This document shows, in pieces, positions 16,583 to 25,176 of a stretch of DNA of 43,471 nt (its first letter is position 1; each line of letters opens with the position of its first letter). Source of the DNA: an uncultured Clostridia bacterium (GTDB lineage Bacteria > Bacillota > Dehalobacteriia > UBA4068 > CALXSR01); NCBI GenBank assembly GCA_944391215.1, contig CALXSR010000017.1, positions 1 through 43,471 of the forward strand. The letters are read 5' to 3'. The position numbers were made by a program, and so were the translations under genes. Below the pieces are notes generated by a model. The model had not been told where the DNA came from. It saw only the letters and a list, made by a program, of their open reading frames with translations, and made no database searches.

Positions 16583-17368
16583 ATGGCCAAAGAGATCCTG
16601 AGTAAAAATAATCAATATATTAAATTGGCACGTGCTTTACAGCAAAAAAAATATCGGGAAAAAGAAAAATTATTTTTAATCGAAGGAATTACCAATGCGC
16701 TGGAAGCCATCAATGTCGATTGGCCAATTGCTTTTGGTTTTTATACCAAGGATTTATTGCAGGATAACAAAGGTAGTCTAATTTTATCTGCCTTGGAAGA
16801 AAAAGCAGAAGTTTTTTTGTTATCGCAAGATTTGATTGCTGCCATTGCTACCACAGAACAACCGCAACCTATTGTTTTAATTGGTCGGCAAAGAGAATAT
16901 CTGCCAGAGGAATTTATGGCAGGAATGCCGGGACAAGTTGTTTTACTGGATGGTTTGCAGGATCCCGGTAATATTGGCACCATTTTTCGTACTTCCTGGG
17001 CGGCTGGCGCCAAAGGTATTTTGCTAACGGAAGATTGCGCTGATATTTATAATAGCAAAACAGTACGTTCCGCAATGGGCGGCCTTTACCACATGCCTTT
17101 TTTTAGTGCGACGAGAGAAAAACTATTGGATTATTTACATCAATATCATTATAAAATTTATTTGGCAGATGCAAAAGGTGTATCTTATAAAGAATGTAAT
17201 TTAAATTTCCCGCTTTGTTTTGTATTAGGAAATGAAGCCAACGGTTTGCACAATTTTTGGCAAAAAAGCAGGGAAGAAAAAATTGCTATCCCGCAAATGC
17301 CAAATGTCGAATCTTTAAATGTGGCGATAGCTTGTGGTATTTTGCTTTTTGCTGCGAAAAAAGATTGA
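16583..17368 (+). CDS. ysgA: SpoU-family 23S rRNA 2'-O-methyltransferase (YsgA-like)
   Basis: This 261-residue TrmH/SpoU enzyme transfers a methyl group from S-adenosylmethionine to ribose in rRNA. The knot motifs are visible: LDGLQDPGNIGTIFRT at about residue 122, LGNEANGL near 214 and PQMPNVESLNVAIA at about 234. The N-terminal 90 residues form the substrate-binding domain. In B. subtilis ysgA lies directly before pheS, as here, and its product modifies G2553 of 23S rRNA. Two ATG codons are in frame; 16583 has GGAAAGGCGG at good spacing, the one at 16565 has none. Confidence 0.85.
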   Translation: MAKEILSKNNQYIKLARALQQKKYREKEKLFLIEGITNALEAINVDWPIAFGFYTKDLLQDNKGSLILSALEEKAEVFLLSQDLIAAIATTEQPQPIVLIGRQREYLPEEFMAGMPGQVVLLDGLQDPGNIGTIFRTSWAAGAKGILLTEDCADIYNSKTVRSAMGGLYHMPFFSATREKLLDYLHQYHYKIYLADAKGVSYKECNLNFPLCFVLGNEANGLHNFWQKSREEKIAIPQMPNVESLNVAIACGILLFAAKKD

Positions 17369-17408
17369 TTTTTATACTTTTTGCCAATAAAACAAAGCTG
17401 TCACTTCC

Positions 17409-17437
17409 TTGAAAGCCCATTTTTTTTATGGTATAAT
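17409..17437 (+). promoter_or_regulatory. SigA promoter upstream of the YqzL-like gene and pheST
   Basis: TTGAAA at 17409-17414, 17 bases, TATAAT at 17432-17437. No other convincing promoter is seen before the pheS T-box, so this one probably drives the small gene, the T-box and pheST. Confidence 0.82.
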
Positions 17438-17485
17438 ATCAATAAATCAAATGTGTTATGGATACAAGGAAAGGTAGTGGTGCTT

Positions 17486-17581
17486 ATGCAACCTCCAGTT
17501 GATTTTTTCTGGCAGTTATTTGAGCAAACCGGATCCATTACCGCTTATATTATTTATAAAAAAGCCTGTACAATAGAATAA
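17486..17581 (+). CDS. YqzL-like microprotein
   Basis: The 31-residue peptide reads MQPPVDFFWQLFEQTGSI and continues AYIIYKK. The pattern FFW-LFE-TGSI-AY resembles YqzL-like proteins of Bacillota, which are about 45 residues and have no established role. The start is uncertain: ATG at 17486 or GTG at 17480, behind AAGGAAAGG at 17467-17474. The open frame reaches back to 17381 but runs through the promoter. It lies alone between a promoter and the T-box, without a terminator, and so appears to be translated from the leader transcript of pheST. Confidence 0.6.
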   Translation: MQPPVDFFWQLFEQTGSITAYIIYKKACTIE

Positions 17582-17585
17582 AATA

Positions 17586-17845
17586 TTAAGCGATGACTGG
17601 GAAGGATTGTAGAGGATTTTTTCTGACAGGGAATTTGCGCCATGGACTGAAAGCGCAATAGAAAAAACTACATTTCATTTCGCCCATAAGCTGTATCTTG
17701 AACAGAGTTATCTAAGTAGGGATACCGGAACTCATACCGTTATCTATGAGGAAAAGAGAATCTGTGTATTTACATAAAGACAGATTAACTAGGGTGGTAC
17801 CGCGGCCTTTCGTCCCTAAAGAAGAGACGAAAGGCTATTTTTTTA
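17586..17845 (+). promoter_or_regulatory. T-box leader of pheST
   Basis: The T-box core AGGGTGGTACCGCGG at 17791-17805 is followed by GCCTTTCGTC pairing with GACGAAAGGC and seven T. Upstream, GCGCCATGGACTGAAAGCGC looks like the stem I distal loop, with TTTTTTC and GAAAAAA below. Candidate Phe specifiers TTC lie at 17674-17676 and 17679-17681. Uncharged tRNA-Phe is expected to prevent termination. Confidence 0.92.
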
Positions 17846-17889
17846 ACTTTTTTTATTTGGAAAATATAGGTTTTTTGGGAGGAAAAAAT

Positions 17890-18912
17890 ATGAACAATAA
17901 ATTGCAGGAATTGCAAAAAATGGCTTTAGAAAAGTTGGCAGAAGCCAAAAATGCAGCGGAATTAAATGAGTTAAAAGTACAATATTTGGGCAAAAAAGGG
18001 CAGCTAACCCAAATGGCCCGCAATATTAGTGAAATTGCCGCTGAAGAAAGACCAAAATTTGGACAAGCGATCAATCAGGTAAAAGCAAGCATTGAAGAAA
18101 GCTTGAACCAGCATTTAAAAGAAATGGAAGAAAAAATGTTGGCCGCTCAATTAAAAAAGGAAAGCATAGATATTACTTTACCGGGACGAAATGTAGATTT
18201 GGGAACAGTCCATCCTTTAACGATGGTCATTAATGAGGTAAAAGATATTTTTCTTGGTATGGGCTATTCCGTGGAAGAGGGGCCGCAAATTGAAACGGAA
18301 TATTATAATTTTGAGGCTTTAAATTTACCAAAAGAACACCCGGCTCGTGATATGCAAGATTCTTTTTATGTAACAGACAGCACATTGTTGCGTTCGCAAA
18401 CCTCTCCGGTACAAGTGCGTACCATGGAAAAAATGGTGCCTCAAGTGCCGGTGAAAATTATTTGCCCTGGTACAGTATATCGCCGTGATGACGATGCGAC
18501 CCATTCTCCCATGTTTCACCAAATAGAGGGATTGGTTATTGATAAAAATATCAGGATGTCTGATTTAAAAGGAACTTTGCTTACCTTTGTACGGCAAATG
18601 TTTGGTGAAGATAGGGAAATTCGTTTGCGTCCCAGTTATTTTCCTTTTACGGAACCCAGCGCTGAAGTGGATATTTCTTGCTTTGCTTGTGGGGGAAAAG
18701 GTTGCCGTTTGTGTAAAGATACCGGCTGGATTGAAGTACTGGGTTCCGGCATGGTTCACCCGCGTGTTTTAGAAATGTCTGGTTATGATCCGGAAGAAGT
18801 GACAGGTTTTGCTTTTGGGATTGGGGTAGAACGGATTGCTATGCTAAAATACGGTATCGGTGATATCCGTCTTTTCTTTGAAAATGATTTGCGCTTCTTG
18901 AGCCAATTTTAG
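17890..18912 (+). CDS. pheS: Phenylalanyl-tRNA synthetase alpha subunit
   Basis: The 340-residue alpha subunit carries the class II catalytic core of the (alpha-beta)2 enzyme that charges tRNA-Phe. The N-terminus is a coiled coil at about 1-90. Signatures are TVHPLT near 104, RTHS-type motif 2 ([13 protein letters not shown]), CxxC-like cysteines ([12 protein letters not shown]) and the motif 3 [14 protein letters not shown] near 310. GGGAGG lies before the ATG; the upstream open frame belongs to the T-box. pheT follows after 12 bases. Confidence 0.97.
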   Translation: MNNKLQELQKMALEKLAEAKNAAELNELKVQYLGKKGQLTQMARNISEIAAEERPKFGQAINQVKASIEESLNQHLKEMEEKMLAAQLKKESIDITLPGRNVDLGTVHPLTMVINEVKDIFLGMGYSVEEGPQIETEYYNFEALNLPKEHPARDMQDSFYVTDSTLLRSQTSPVQVRTMEKMVPQVPVKIICPGTVYRRDDDATHSPMFHQIEGLVIDKNIRMSDLKGTLLTFVRQMFGEDREIRLRPSYFPFTEPSAEVDISCFACGGKGCRLCKDTGWIEVLGSGMVHPRVLEMSGYDPEEVTGFAFGIGVERIAMLKYGIGDIRLFFENDLRFLSQF

Positions 18913-18924
18913 GAGGTAAAAAAA

Positions 18925-21327
18925 ATGATAGTTTCTTATAAATGGTTGCAGAGATATGTTGATATAAAAGTATCGCCGGAAGAATTGGCAAAAAAGGTTA
19001 CTATGGCTGGGATTGAAGTGGAAGGAATCCATTATCCGGCTCAGGATATTCATAATGTAAAAGTGGGGCAAATTAAAACAATTCGACCTCATGAAAATAG
19101 CGATAAATTACAAATTTGCTTAATGGATATGGGAGATGAACTATTACAAGTTGTAACAGGTGCTCCTAATATTGCGGTTGGGCAAAAAGTGCCTGTTGCT
19201 TTAGAAAATGCAACCTTACCGGGAGATTTTCGGGTGGAAAAAACTGTTTTGCGTGGGGTAGAATCTTTTGGGATGCTTTGCTCTATGGCGGAATTGGCAA
19301 TTGATGATTCAGCAGAAGCAAAGGCCGGTCTGTGGGTATTACCAGAAGATGCACCATTAGGAGCTGATATCGTAGCATATATGGATTTGGATGATGCTTA
19401 TTTAGAACTAGGGCTAACGCCAAATCGTTCCGACTGTTTGAGCGTTTTAAACTTTGCCAAAGAAGTGGCTGCTGTTTTGCATATAGAGTGCAACGAACCT
19501 GATTTGAGTTATATGGAAGGCCCCGAAAAAATTGAAAAGTTAGCCAAAATTACGGTTGAGGATACGGATTTGTGCAAACGTTATACCGCTCGCTTGGTGA
19601 AAAATATTAAAATTGGCCCTTCTCCCTGGTGGATGCAGCAATGTTTGCGTTCTGCTGGGATGCGTCCTATCAATAATATTGTTGATATCGGTAATTTTGT
19701 TTTATTAGAGATGGGGGTACCGTTGCATACATTTGATTATGATACTTTAACAGGGCATGAAATTATTGTTCGTCGCGGAGAAAAGGATGAAAAAATTATT
19801 ACTCTGGACAATCAAGAACGGTTCTGTGATGAAGAAACGCTTTTAATTTGCGATGCTGAGAAAGCGGTTTGTGTTGCTGGTATTATGGGCGGTTTAAATA
19901 CGGAAGTAGAGCCGACTACGACCAACATTTTGATTGAAGCGGCGCGTTTTGATCCGGTTTGTATCCGTCATACTTCTCGGCGTTTGGGTTTACGATCGGA
20001 AGCATCCTTGCGTTTTGAAAAAGGAATTGACTTGTTCACTATCGATAAAGCGTCGCGCCGTTGTGCTCAACTACTGGTGGAATTGGGTGGAGGTACTGCG
20101 GTAGAAGGAGTTTTGGATAGTTATGCCGGTCCTGCTTATGAGAATAAAGTGATTATGCGCAAAACTTTGCCAAATGAACTATTGGGTACTTCGTATACAG
20201 AACAAGAAGTAAAAGATGTATTTGATTGGCTACACTTTTCTTATGTGGAAAAAGAAGGCTGTTTGGAAGTTGAAATCCCCAGTTTCCGGCAAGATATCAC
20301 CAGGCCAGTTGATTTGGTGGAAGAAATTGCCCGTTTGCAGGGATATGATAAAATTCCGATTACTTTACCGATAGGGGCGACTACCGAAGGGAAAAGAACA
20401 GAAAAACAAATCTTTTTTGATGATTTACGTAAATTATGCGTTTCCTGCGGCTTGCATGAAGTGGTAAATTATAGTTTTATTAACCCAACAGAATGGGATA
20501 AATTATTATTACCATCTGAATCTGCTTACCGTAACACGGTAAAAATATCGAATCCTTTAACCGAAGAGCAAAGCATTATGCGCACTACTTTATTGCCTGG
20601 CCTATTAAAAAATGCCTCTTATAACCAAAGCCGGCGTATTACTAATTTAAAATTGGCAGAAATTGGAGCTGTTTTTTTACCGAGCGGTAAAGAACTTCCG
20701 GATGAAAAAATGCATTTAGGCGTTTTAGCCATGGGGGAAGAAGAACAAAATTGGCTGACCAATAAAGCTGCCTACGATTATTTCTATTTAAAAGGAATTT
20801 TGGAAAAAATAGCTAAATCCTTTGGTATCGAAAATTGGCAAGTTGTGGTTGCTGATGATATTCCATTTTTGCATCCTGGCAAAAGTGCAAAAATAATGAT
20901 AAATGGCCAAATGATTGGTTTTATTGGTGAGCTGCATCCTAATGTGCTAAAAAATTATGGAGTTGTACGTACTTCTTGTATGGAAATTGATTTGGAAGCT
21001 GCTTTTATGGCTTGTAATCGTAAAATTACTTGCCAACCTTTACCAAAATATCCGGCAATTCATCGCGATATTGCTTTAATGGCTGATATTGCAGTGCCGG
21101 TTGCCACTATAGAAGAGGTAATTCGCAAAGCTGCTGGTGATAGTTTAGTAAAAATTGGTTTATTTGATGTTTATCAAGGTAGCCAATTACCAAATGGAAA
21201 ACGTAGTTTAGCCTATAATTTAACTTTCCAAGCAATGGACAGAACGTTGAAGGATAGCGAAGTTAACGAAGCCTTTGACCGTGTTGTAGAACAACTACAA
21301 GAAGAGTTGGGCGTGCAATTAAGATAA
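18925..21327 (+). CDS. pheT: Phenylalanyl-tRNA synthetase beta subunit
   Basis: The 800-residue beta subunit has the usual order: tRNA-binding OB domain at about 40-150, B3/B4 editing domain in the 200-370 region, B5 domain, core-like domain at about 480-690 and C-terminal anticodon-binding (FDX-ACB) domain from about 705, starting PKYPAIHRDIAL. Length is normal. AGGAGG precedes the ATG. Co-transcribed with pheS. Confidence 0.97.
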   Translation: MIVSYKWLQRYVDIKVSPEELAKKVTMAGIEVEGIHYPAQDIHNVKVGQIKTIRPHENSDKLQICLMDMGDELLQVVTGAPNIAVGQKVPVALENATLPGDFRVEKTVLRGVESFGMLCSMAELAIDDSAEAKAGLWVLPEDAPLGADIVAYMDLDDAYLELGLTPNRSDCLSVLNFAKEVAAVLHIECNEPDLSYMEGPEKIEKLAKITVEDTDLCKRYTARLVKNIKIGPSPWWMQQCLRSAGMRPINNIVDIGNFVLLEMGVPLHTFDYDTLTGHEIIVRRGEKDEKIITLDNQERFCDEETLLICDAEKAVCVAGIMGGLNTEVEPTTTNILIEAARFDPVCIRHTSRRLGLRSEASLRFEKGIDLFTIDKASRRCAQLLVELGGGTAVEGVLDSYAGPAYENKVIMRKTLPNELLGTSYTEQEVKDVFDWLHFSYVEKEGCLEVEIPSFRQDITRPVDLVEEIARLQGYDKIPITLPIGATTEGKRTEKQIFFDDLRKLCVSCGLHEVVNYSFINPTEWDKLLLPSESAYRNTVKISNPLTEEQSIMRTTLLPGLLKNASYNQSRRITNLKLAEIGAVFLPSGKELPDEKMHLGVLAMGEEEQNWLTNKAAYDYFYLKGILEKIAKSFGIENWQVVVADDIPFLHPGKSAKIMINGQMIGFIGELHPNVLKNYGVVRTSCMEIDLEAAFMACNRKITCQPLPKYPAIHRDIALMADIAVPVATIEEVIRKAAGDSLVKIGLFDVYQGSQLPNGKRSLAYNLTFQAMDRTLKDSEVNEAFDRVVEQLQEELGVQLR

Positions 21328-21343
21328 ATAAAGGAGTGATTCT

Positions 21344-21595
21344 ATGGCGGACACTCTGCATCGGGTAAAAGTGACCATTCATAATCAAGATTATTATCTA
21401 AAAGGAAATTTGGAACCGGTACAAATGCAAAAACTGGCGGCAACCATTGATGAAAACATGAATAAAATTATGCAAAAGAATCAATGTGGATCGTTGCAAG
21501 CTGCGGTTCTCTGCGCCTTGCAATTAGCGGAAGAATTAAACCAATTGCAGATAGATTATGATGCTTTGGTCAATGAAGTGGAAAATTTGAGTTAA
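21344..21595 (+). CDS. zapA: Cell division protein ZapA
   Basis: The 83-residue protein matches ZapA, which binds FtsZ and helps bundle protofilaments at mid-cell. It has an N-terminal beta hairpin (VKVTIHNQDYYLKG) and a long C-terminal coiled-coil helix. A site AAGGAGTGA precedes the ATG. Its place just after pheT recalls B. subtilis, where rnhC lies between the two. Confidence 0.85.
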   Translation: MADTLHRVKVTIHNQDYYLKGNLEPVQMQKLAATIDENMNKIMQKNQCGSLQAAVLCALQLAEELNQLQIDYDALVNEVENLS

Positions 21596-21649
21596 TTTTC
21601 TGATACTGGGTAAACTATAGAAGATTTCCAAAAGGAAGAAGGAGTAACA

Positions 21650-22603
21650 ATGAAAGTAAGAGAAATTTATGAGTTGGCGATACAAATGGGAAAAAAGGCC
21701 GATCCACGTGGTATGGCTGAAATAGAAAAAGAATTGGCCAACAACAAAAAAGAATATGAAAAATGTCCAGAAGAAGAAAAGGAATATTTTGATTTAGAAT
21801 GCTTGCAAAATCCCTATGCGGATAGCCGTATATTAGCTGGGGATGAAAACGCTGAAGTAAAGTCTTTAATGGTTGGCGTTGATTTAGAAATAGGAGAGGT
21901 TCTTTTGGCGGATCGCCTGCGGGAAAAAGGGCAAGCCGTTGATTTGTTATTGGCGCATCATCCGGAAGGTAAGGCTTTAGCGGCTTTATCGCAGGTTATG
22001 GCAATGCAGGCTGGTCATATGTCGGCTTATGGCGTTTTACCCAATGTTGCTGAATCCATTATGGGGCCTAGAATGGATGAAGTAAAGAGGAGTGTGAGCG
22101 GGAATAATCATAATAGAGCGGTAGACGCTGCTAAAATATTAAACTTCCCATTTATGTGCGTGCATACTCCGGCTGATAATATGGTGACCAATTTTTTATA
22201 TGAAACCATTGATAGAGAAAAACCGCAAACTGTGGCAGATGTGTTAGAGATGCTGCAAGCAATTCCTGAATATCGAATGGCTCGTAAAATAAATGCTGGT
22301 CCACGAATTTTAGCTGGTAAAAAAGAAAATACAGCAGGTAAAATTTATGTGGACTTTACCGGCGGTACCTCTGGCGCTACAGAAATGATGCAGAAGTTGA
22401 CAGACGCCGGAGTGAGTACCATCGTTTGTATGCATATGGGAGAAAAACATTTGGAAGCAGCCAAAAAAGCTTATTTAAATGTTATTTTAGCTGGCCATAT
22501 GAGCAGCGATAGTATCGGTCTGAATTTGTTTTTGGATCAAATTGAGAAGAACGGTGTGCAAATAATCCCTGTTTCCGGGGTATTAAGAGTGAAACGTAAT
22601 TAA
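21650..22603 (+). CDS. NIF3-family metal-binding protein
   Basis: This 317-residue protein resembles the NIF3 (NGG1p-interacting factor) family, whose members form metal-containing rings of uncertain activity. Candidate ligands are the His pair in LLLAHHPEGKA near 105, His in CMHMGEKHLE near 265-272 and His in AGHMSSDS near 280. An AAGGAAGAAGGAG stretch gives a good ribosome binding site. It belongs to the pheST-zapA cluster by direction and is followed by a terminator. Function is inferred from family only. Confidence 0.8.
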   Translation: MKVREIYELAIQMGKKADPRGMAEIEKELANNKKEYEKCPEEEKEYFDLECLQNPYADSRILAGDENAEVKSLMVGVDLEIGEVLLADRLREKGQAVDLLLAHHPEGKALAALSQVMAMQAGHMSAYGVLPNVAESIMGPRMDEVKRSVSGNNHNRAVDAAKILNFPFMCVHTPADNMVTNFLYETIDREKPQTVADVLEMLQAIPEYRMARKINAGPRILAGKKENTAGKIYVDFTGGTSGATEMMQKLTDAGVSTIVCMHMGEKHLEAAKKAYLNVILAGHMSSDSIGLNLFLDQIEKNGVQIIPVSGVLRVKRN

Positions 22604-22608
22604 AGAAA

Positions 22609-22637
22609 AAAGAGGGTGATGGCCCTCTTTTTTTTTA
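22609..22637 (+). terminator. Terminator after the NIF3-family gene
   Basis: AAAGAGGG at 22609-22616 pairs with CCCTCTTT at 22623-22630, then T. It ends the pheST cluster. Confidence 0.85.
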
Positions 22638-22680
22638 TAAAGCGTATTTTTATGATATAATAAAAAAGGAGGGGATAGCG

Positions 22681-25176
22681 ATGAAAATTCCAGAATTATT
22701 AGCTCCAGCAGGTAATTTTACTGCTTTAAAAGCGGCGATTGCAAGTGGCGCTGATGCAATTTATATGGGTGGTAAATTATTCAATGCTCGCGCCTTTGCG
22801 GATAATTTTTCTGATGAAGAATTGCAAGAAGCGGTAGAGTATGCCCACTTCCACCAAGTAAAAATATATATTACCCTAAATACATTATTAGCAAATGAAG
22901 AAATGATTGCTGCTCTTTCTTATGTGGAAAACCTATATCAACTTGGGGTAGATGGCGTTATTGTACAGGATTTTGGTTTATTAACCTGTATTCGTCGTTA
23001 TTTTCCTGCTTTACCAGTATTGGCCAGTACCCAAATGACCATATGCAATCCGCCCGGTTTATCTTTATTAAGCAATATGGGAATAAAAAGAGTAATTTTA
23101 CCTAGAGAAACCTCTCTTTCGGAATTACCCTCTTTCTTAGCGGCAGGAGATGCCAGCGTAGAAATTTTTATGCATGGCGCCTTGTGTGTTTGTTTTTCTG
23201 GGCAATGTCTTATGAGCAGTATGATAGGGGGCCGTAGCGGAAATAGAGGTCGTTGCGCTCAACCATGCCGCATGGAATATACTTTATACGATGAGAATGA
23301 TAAACTGCTTTCTACTATGGAAGATGGTTCTTATTTGCTTTCTCCTAGAGATTTATGCGGCTATCCGATATTGGATAAAATTGTGCGGAGCGGTGTAAAT
23401 TCCTTAAAACTGGAAGGACGAATGAAACGTTCGGAATATGTTTCTATCGTGACTGACATCTATCGTCGTGCTTTGGATCATATTGCAAAAGGGCAAGACT
23501 TTTATAATCAACAAGATGAAAAAGATTTAAGGCAGATATTTAATCGTGGTTTTACAACTGGATACTTACAAAAGGATCCGGGACTAGATTTGATGAGCCA
23601 AAAAAGGCCAAATAATCGTGGCGTTTTATTGGGCCGGGTAGAAAAAGTATTTCCGCAGAAAAAGCGAATGCTGATCCGATTACAAGAGCGGTTAGCTTTA
23701 GGGGATGGATTAACTGTTTGGGTAACCAAGGGCGGCCGGGATGGATTTACTGTAAAAGAAATCATGCAAGAAAACCAGTATTTAGAAAATGCGCAAGCTG
23801 GGGAAACTGTTATGATCAACATGGATGGTTCAGCACATACGGGAGATCGCGTTTTTAAAACATATGATGCTGTTTTAATGGCGAAGGCCCAAACTTTAAG
23901 CGAACAGAATAAAGAGAAGAAAATTGATTTTTCTGTTTACGCTAGAATTAACCAACCATTACGAATTGAAGCGAAAGTAGATGGCATTGAAAAACAAGTT
24001 GTGGTTAGCAATTATTTTGTAGAAAAAGCCCAGAAAAGTTTCACTGCTATGGAAACAATAAAAGAAAAATTGAATCGCCTGGGCGGTAGCGGTTTTATAA
24101 TAGGAGAAATTGATATCAATGCTGATGCGGATGTTTTACTACCGGCTAGCGTTTTAAATGAAATGCGACGAAAGTTGGTGGAACAGTGTAAACAAGCTAT
24201 TTTAGCGCCTTATCAATATCCTGTTTTACCAAAACAAAAATTTAACTTTAAACAAGATGGGAATAAGAAGAAGGAATCCTTATTACAGTTATCCATTCAA
24301 ACTGCTAACTGGCAAACAGCAAAACAGGTAGCAGAATTAGCCGATATTTTATATATAGACGGAGAACAATTTGCAAGAGAAGAAAAATGGACCGACGACA
24401 ATTTGAAAGCGCTTGTAGAGCAATATTCCTGCCAAGTCGTTGGAGCTTTACCAAGGATTTGGCAAACAACAGAAGAAAAGGGGCTTCGTAAAAAGCTGCA
24501 ACTATGGCACGATATTCCTTTATCGGGTATTTTGTGCGGTAATTTAGGAAGTGTAGAATTGGCAAAGCAGGAAGATTGGTTAGGACGTATTTATGGTGAT
24601 TTTGGGTTAAATGTATTTAATGATGCCAGTATTTATGCTTTAGCTGACTGCGGTTGCAAAAGCGTTGCTTTATCTTTAGAGTTAACCTTAGAGCAAATGC
24701 GGAAAATGAATGGTATGATCCAAAAAGAAGTTTTGGTACATGGAGCCGCTCCTCTTATGGTTAGTAGGCATTGTATTGCCGGTTCTGTTTTAGGGGGAAA
24801 ATCAGAACATCAGTCTTGTGTAAAACCTTGCCAGAAAAACAGATACTATTTAAAAGATCGAAAAGGGGTCGATTTCCCATTTTTGCTGGATAATCATTGT
24901 CGCATGCATATATTTAACAGTCGGGAGCATTGCTTGATCTCCGATTTAAAACAAATAAAAAATGCTGGTATTACTACCGTGCGTTTAGATTTGCGACTGC
25001 ATTCAGATTGGGAAGCGGCTAGGATTGCCGCATATTATCGGGAAGCCATTGATGCGGTGAATAGAGAAATAAATATTGATTTGACCGCTTTTACTGAAAA
25101 ATTACAGAAGTGCTCCAAAAATGGTTTTACCAAAGGCCATTTTTACAGAGGTGTTATGGAAGGAGAGCATAATTAA
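22681..25176 (+). CDS. U32 family peptidase with DUF3656
   Basis: The 831-residue protein is a U32-type protein: a TIM-barrel-like N-terminal domain beginning LLAPAGN and the cysteine signature EIFMHGALCVCFSGQCLMSS from residue 161 with RCAQPCRMEY close behind. The middle holds a DUF3656-type region, and a second, partly degenerate HGAAPLM...HC...C..C segment follows near 680-720. Members of this large form modify 23S rRNA (RlhA of E. coli hydroxylates C2501) rather than act as proteases. AGGAGGGG precedes the ATG, and TATAAT at 22656 may be its -10. mutS2 starts immediately after its stop codon. Confidence 0.85.
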   Translation: MKIPELLAPAGNFTALKAAIASGADAIYMGGKLFNARAFADNFSDEELQEAVEYAHFHQVKIYITLNTLLANEEMIAALSYVENLYQLGVDGVIVQDFGLLTCIRRYFPALPVLASTQMTICNPPGLSLLSNMGIKRVILPRETSLSELPSFLAAGDASVEIFMHGALCVCFSGQCLMSSMIGGRSGNRGRCAQPCRMEYTLYDENDKLLSTMEDGSYLLSPRDLCGYPILDKIVRSGVNSLKLEGRMKRSEYVSIVTDIYRRALDHIAKGQDFYNQQDEKDLRQIFNRGFTTGYLQKDPGLDLMSQKRPNNRGVLLGRVEKVFPQKKRMLIRLQERLALGDGLTVWVTKGGRDGFTVKEIMQENQYLENAQAGETVMINMDGSAHTGDRVFKTYDAVLMAKAQTLSEQNKEKKIDFSVYARINQPLRIEAKVDGIEKQVVVSNYFVEKAQKSFTAMETIKEKLNRLGGSGFIIGEIDINADADVLLPASVLNEMRRKLVEQCKQAILAPYQYPVLPKQKFNFKQDGNKKKESLLQLSIQTANWQTAKQVAELADILYIDGEQFAREEKWTDDNLKALVEQYSCQVVGALPRIWQTTEEKGLRKKLQLWHDIPLSGILCGNLGSVELAKQEDWLGRIYGDFGLNVFNDASIYALADCGCKSVALSLELTLEQMRKMNGMIQKEVLVHGAAPLMVSRHCIAGSVLGGKSEHQSCVKPCQKNRYYLKDRKGVDFPFLLDNHCRMHIFNSREHCLISDLKQIKNAGITTVRLDLRLHSDWEAARIAAYYREAIDAVNREINIDLTAFTEKLQKCSKNGFTKGHFYRGVMEGEHN

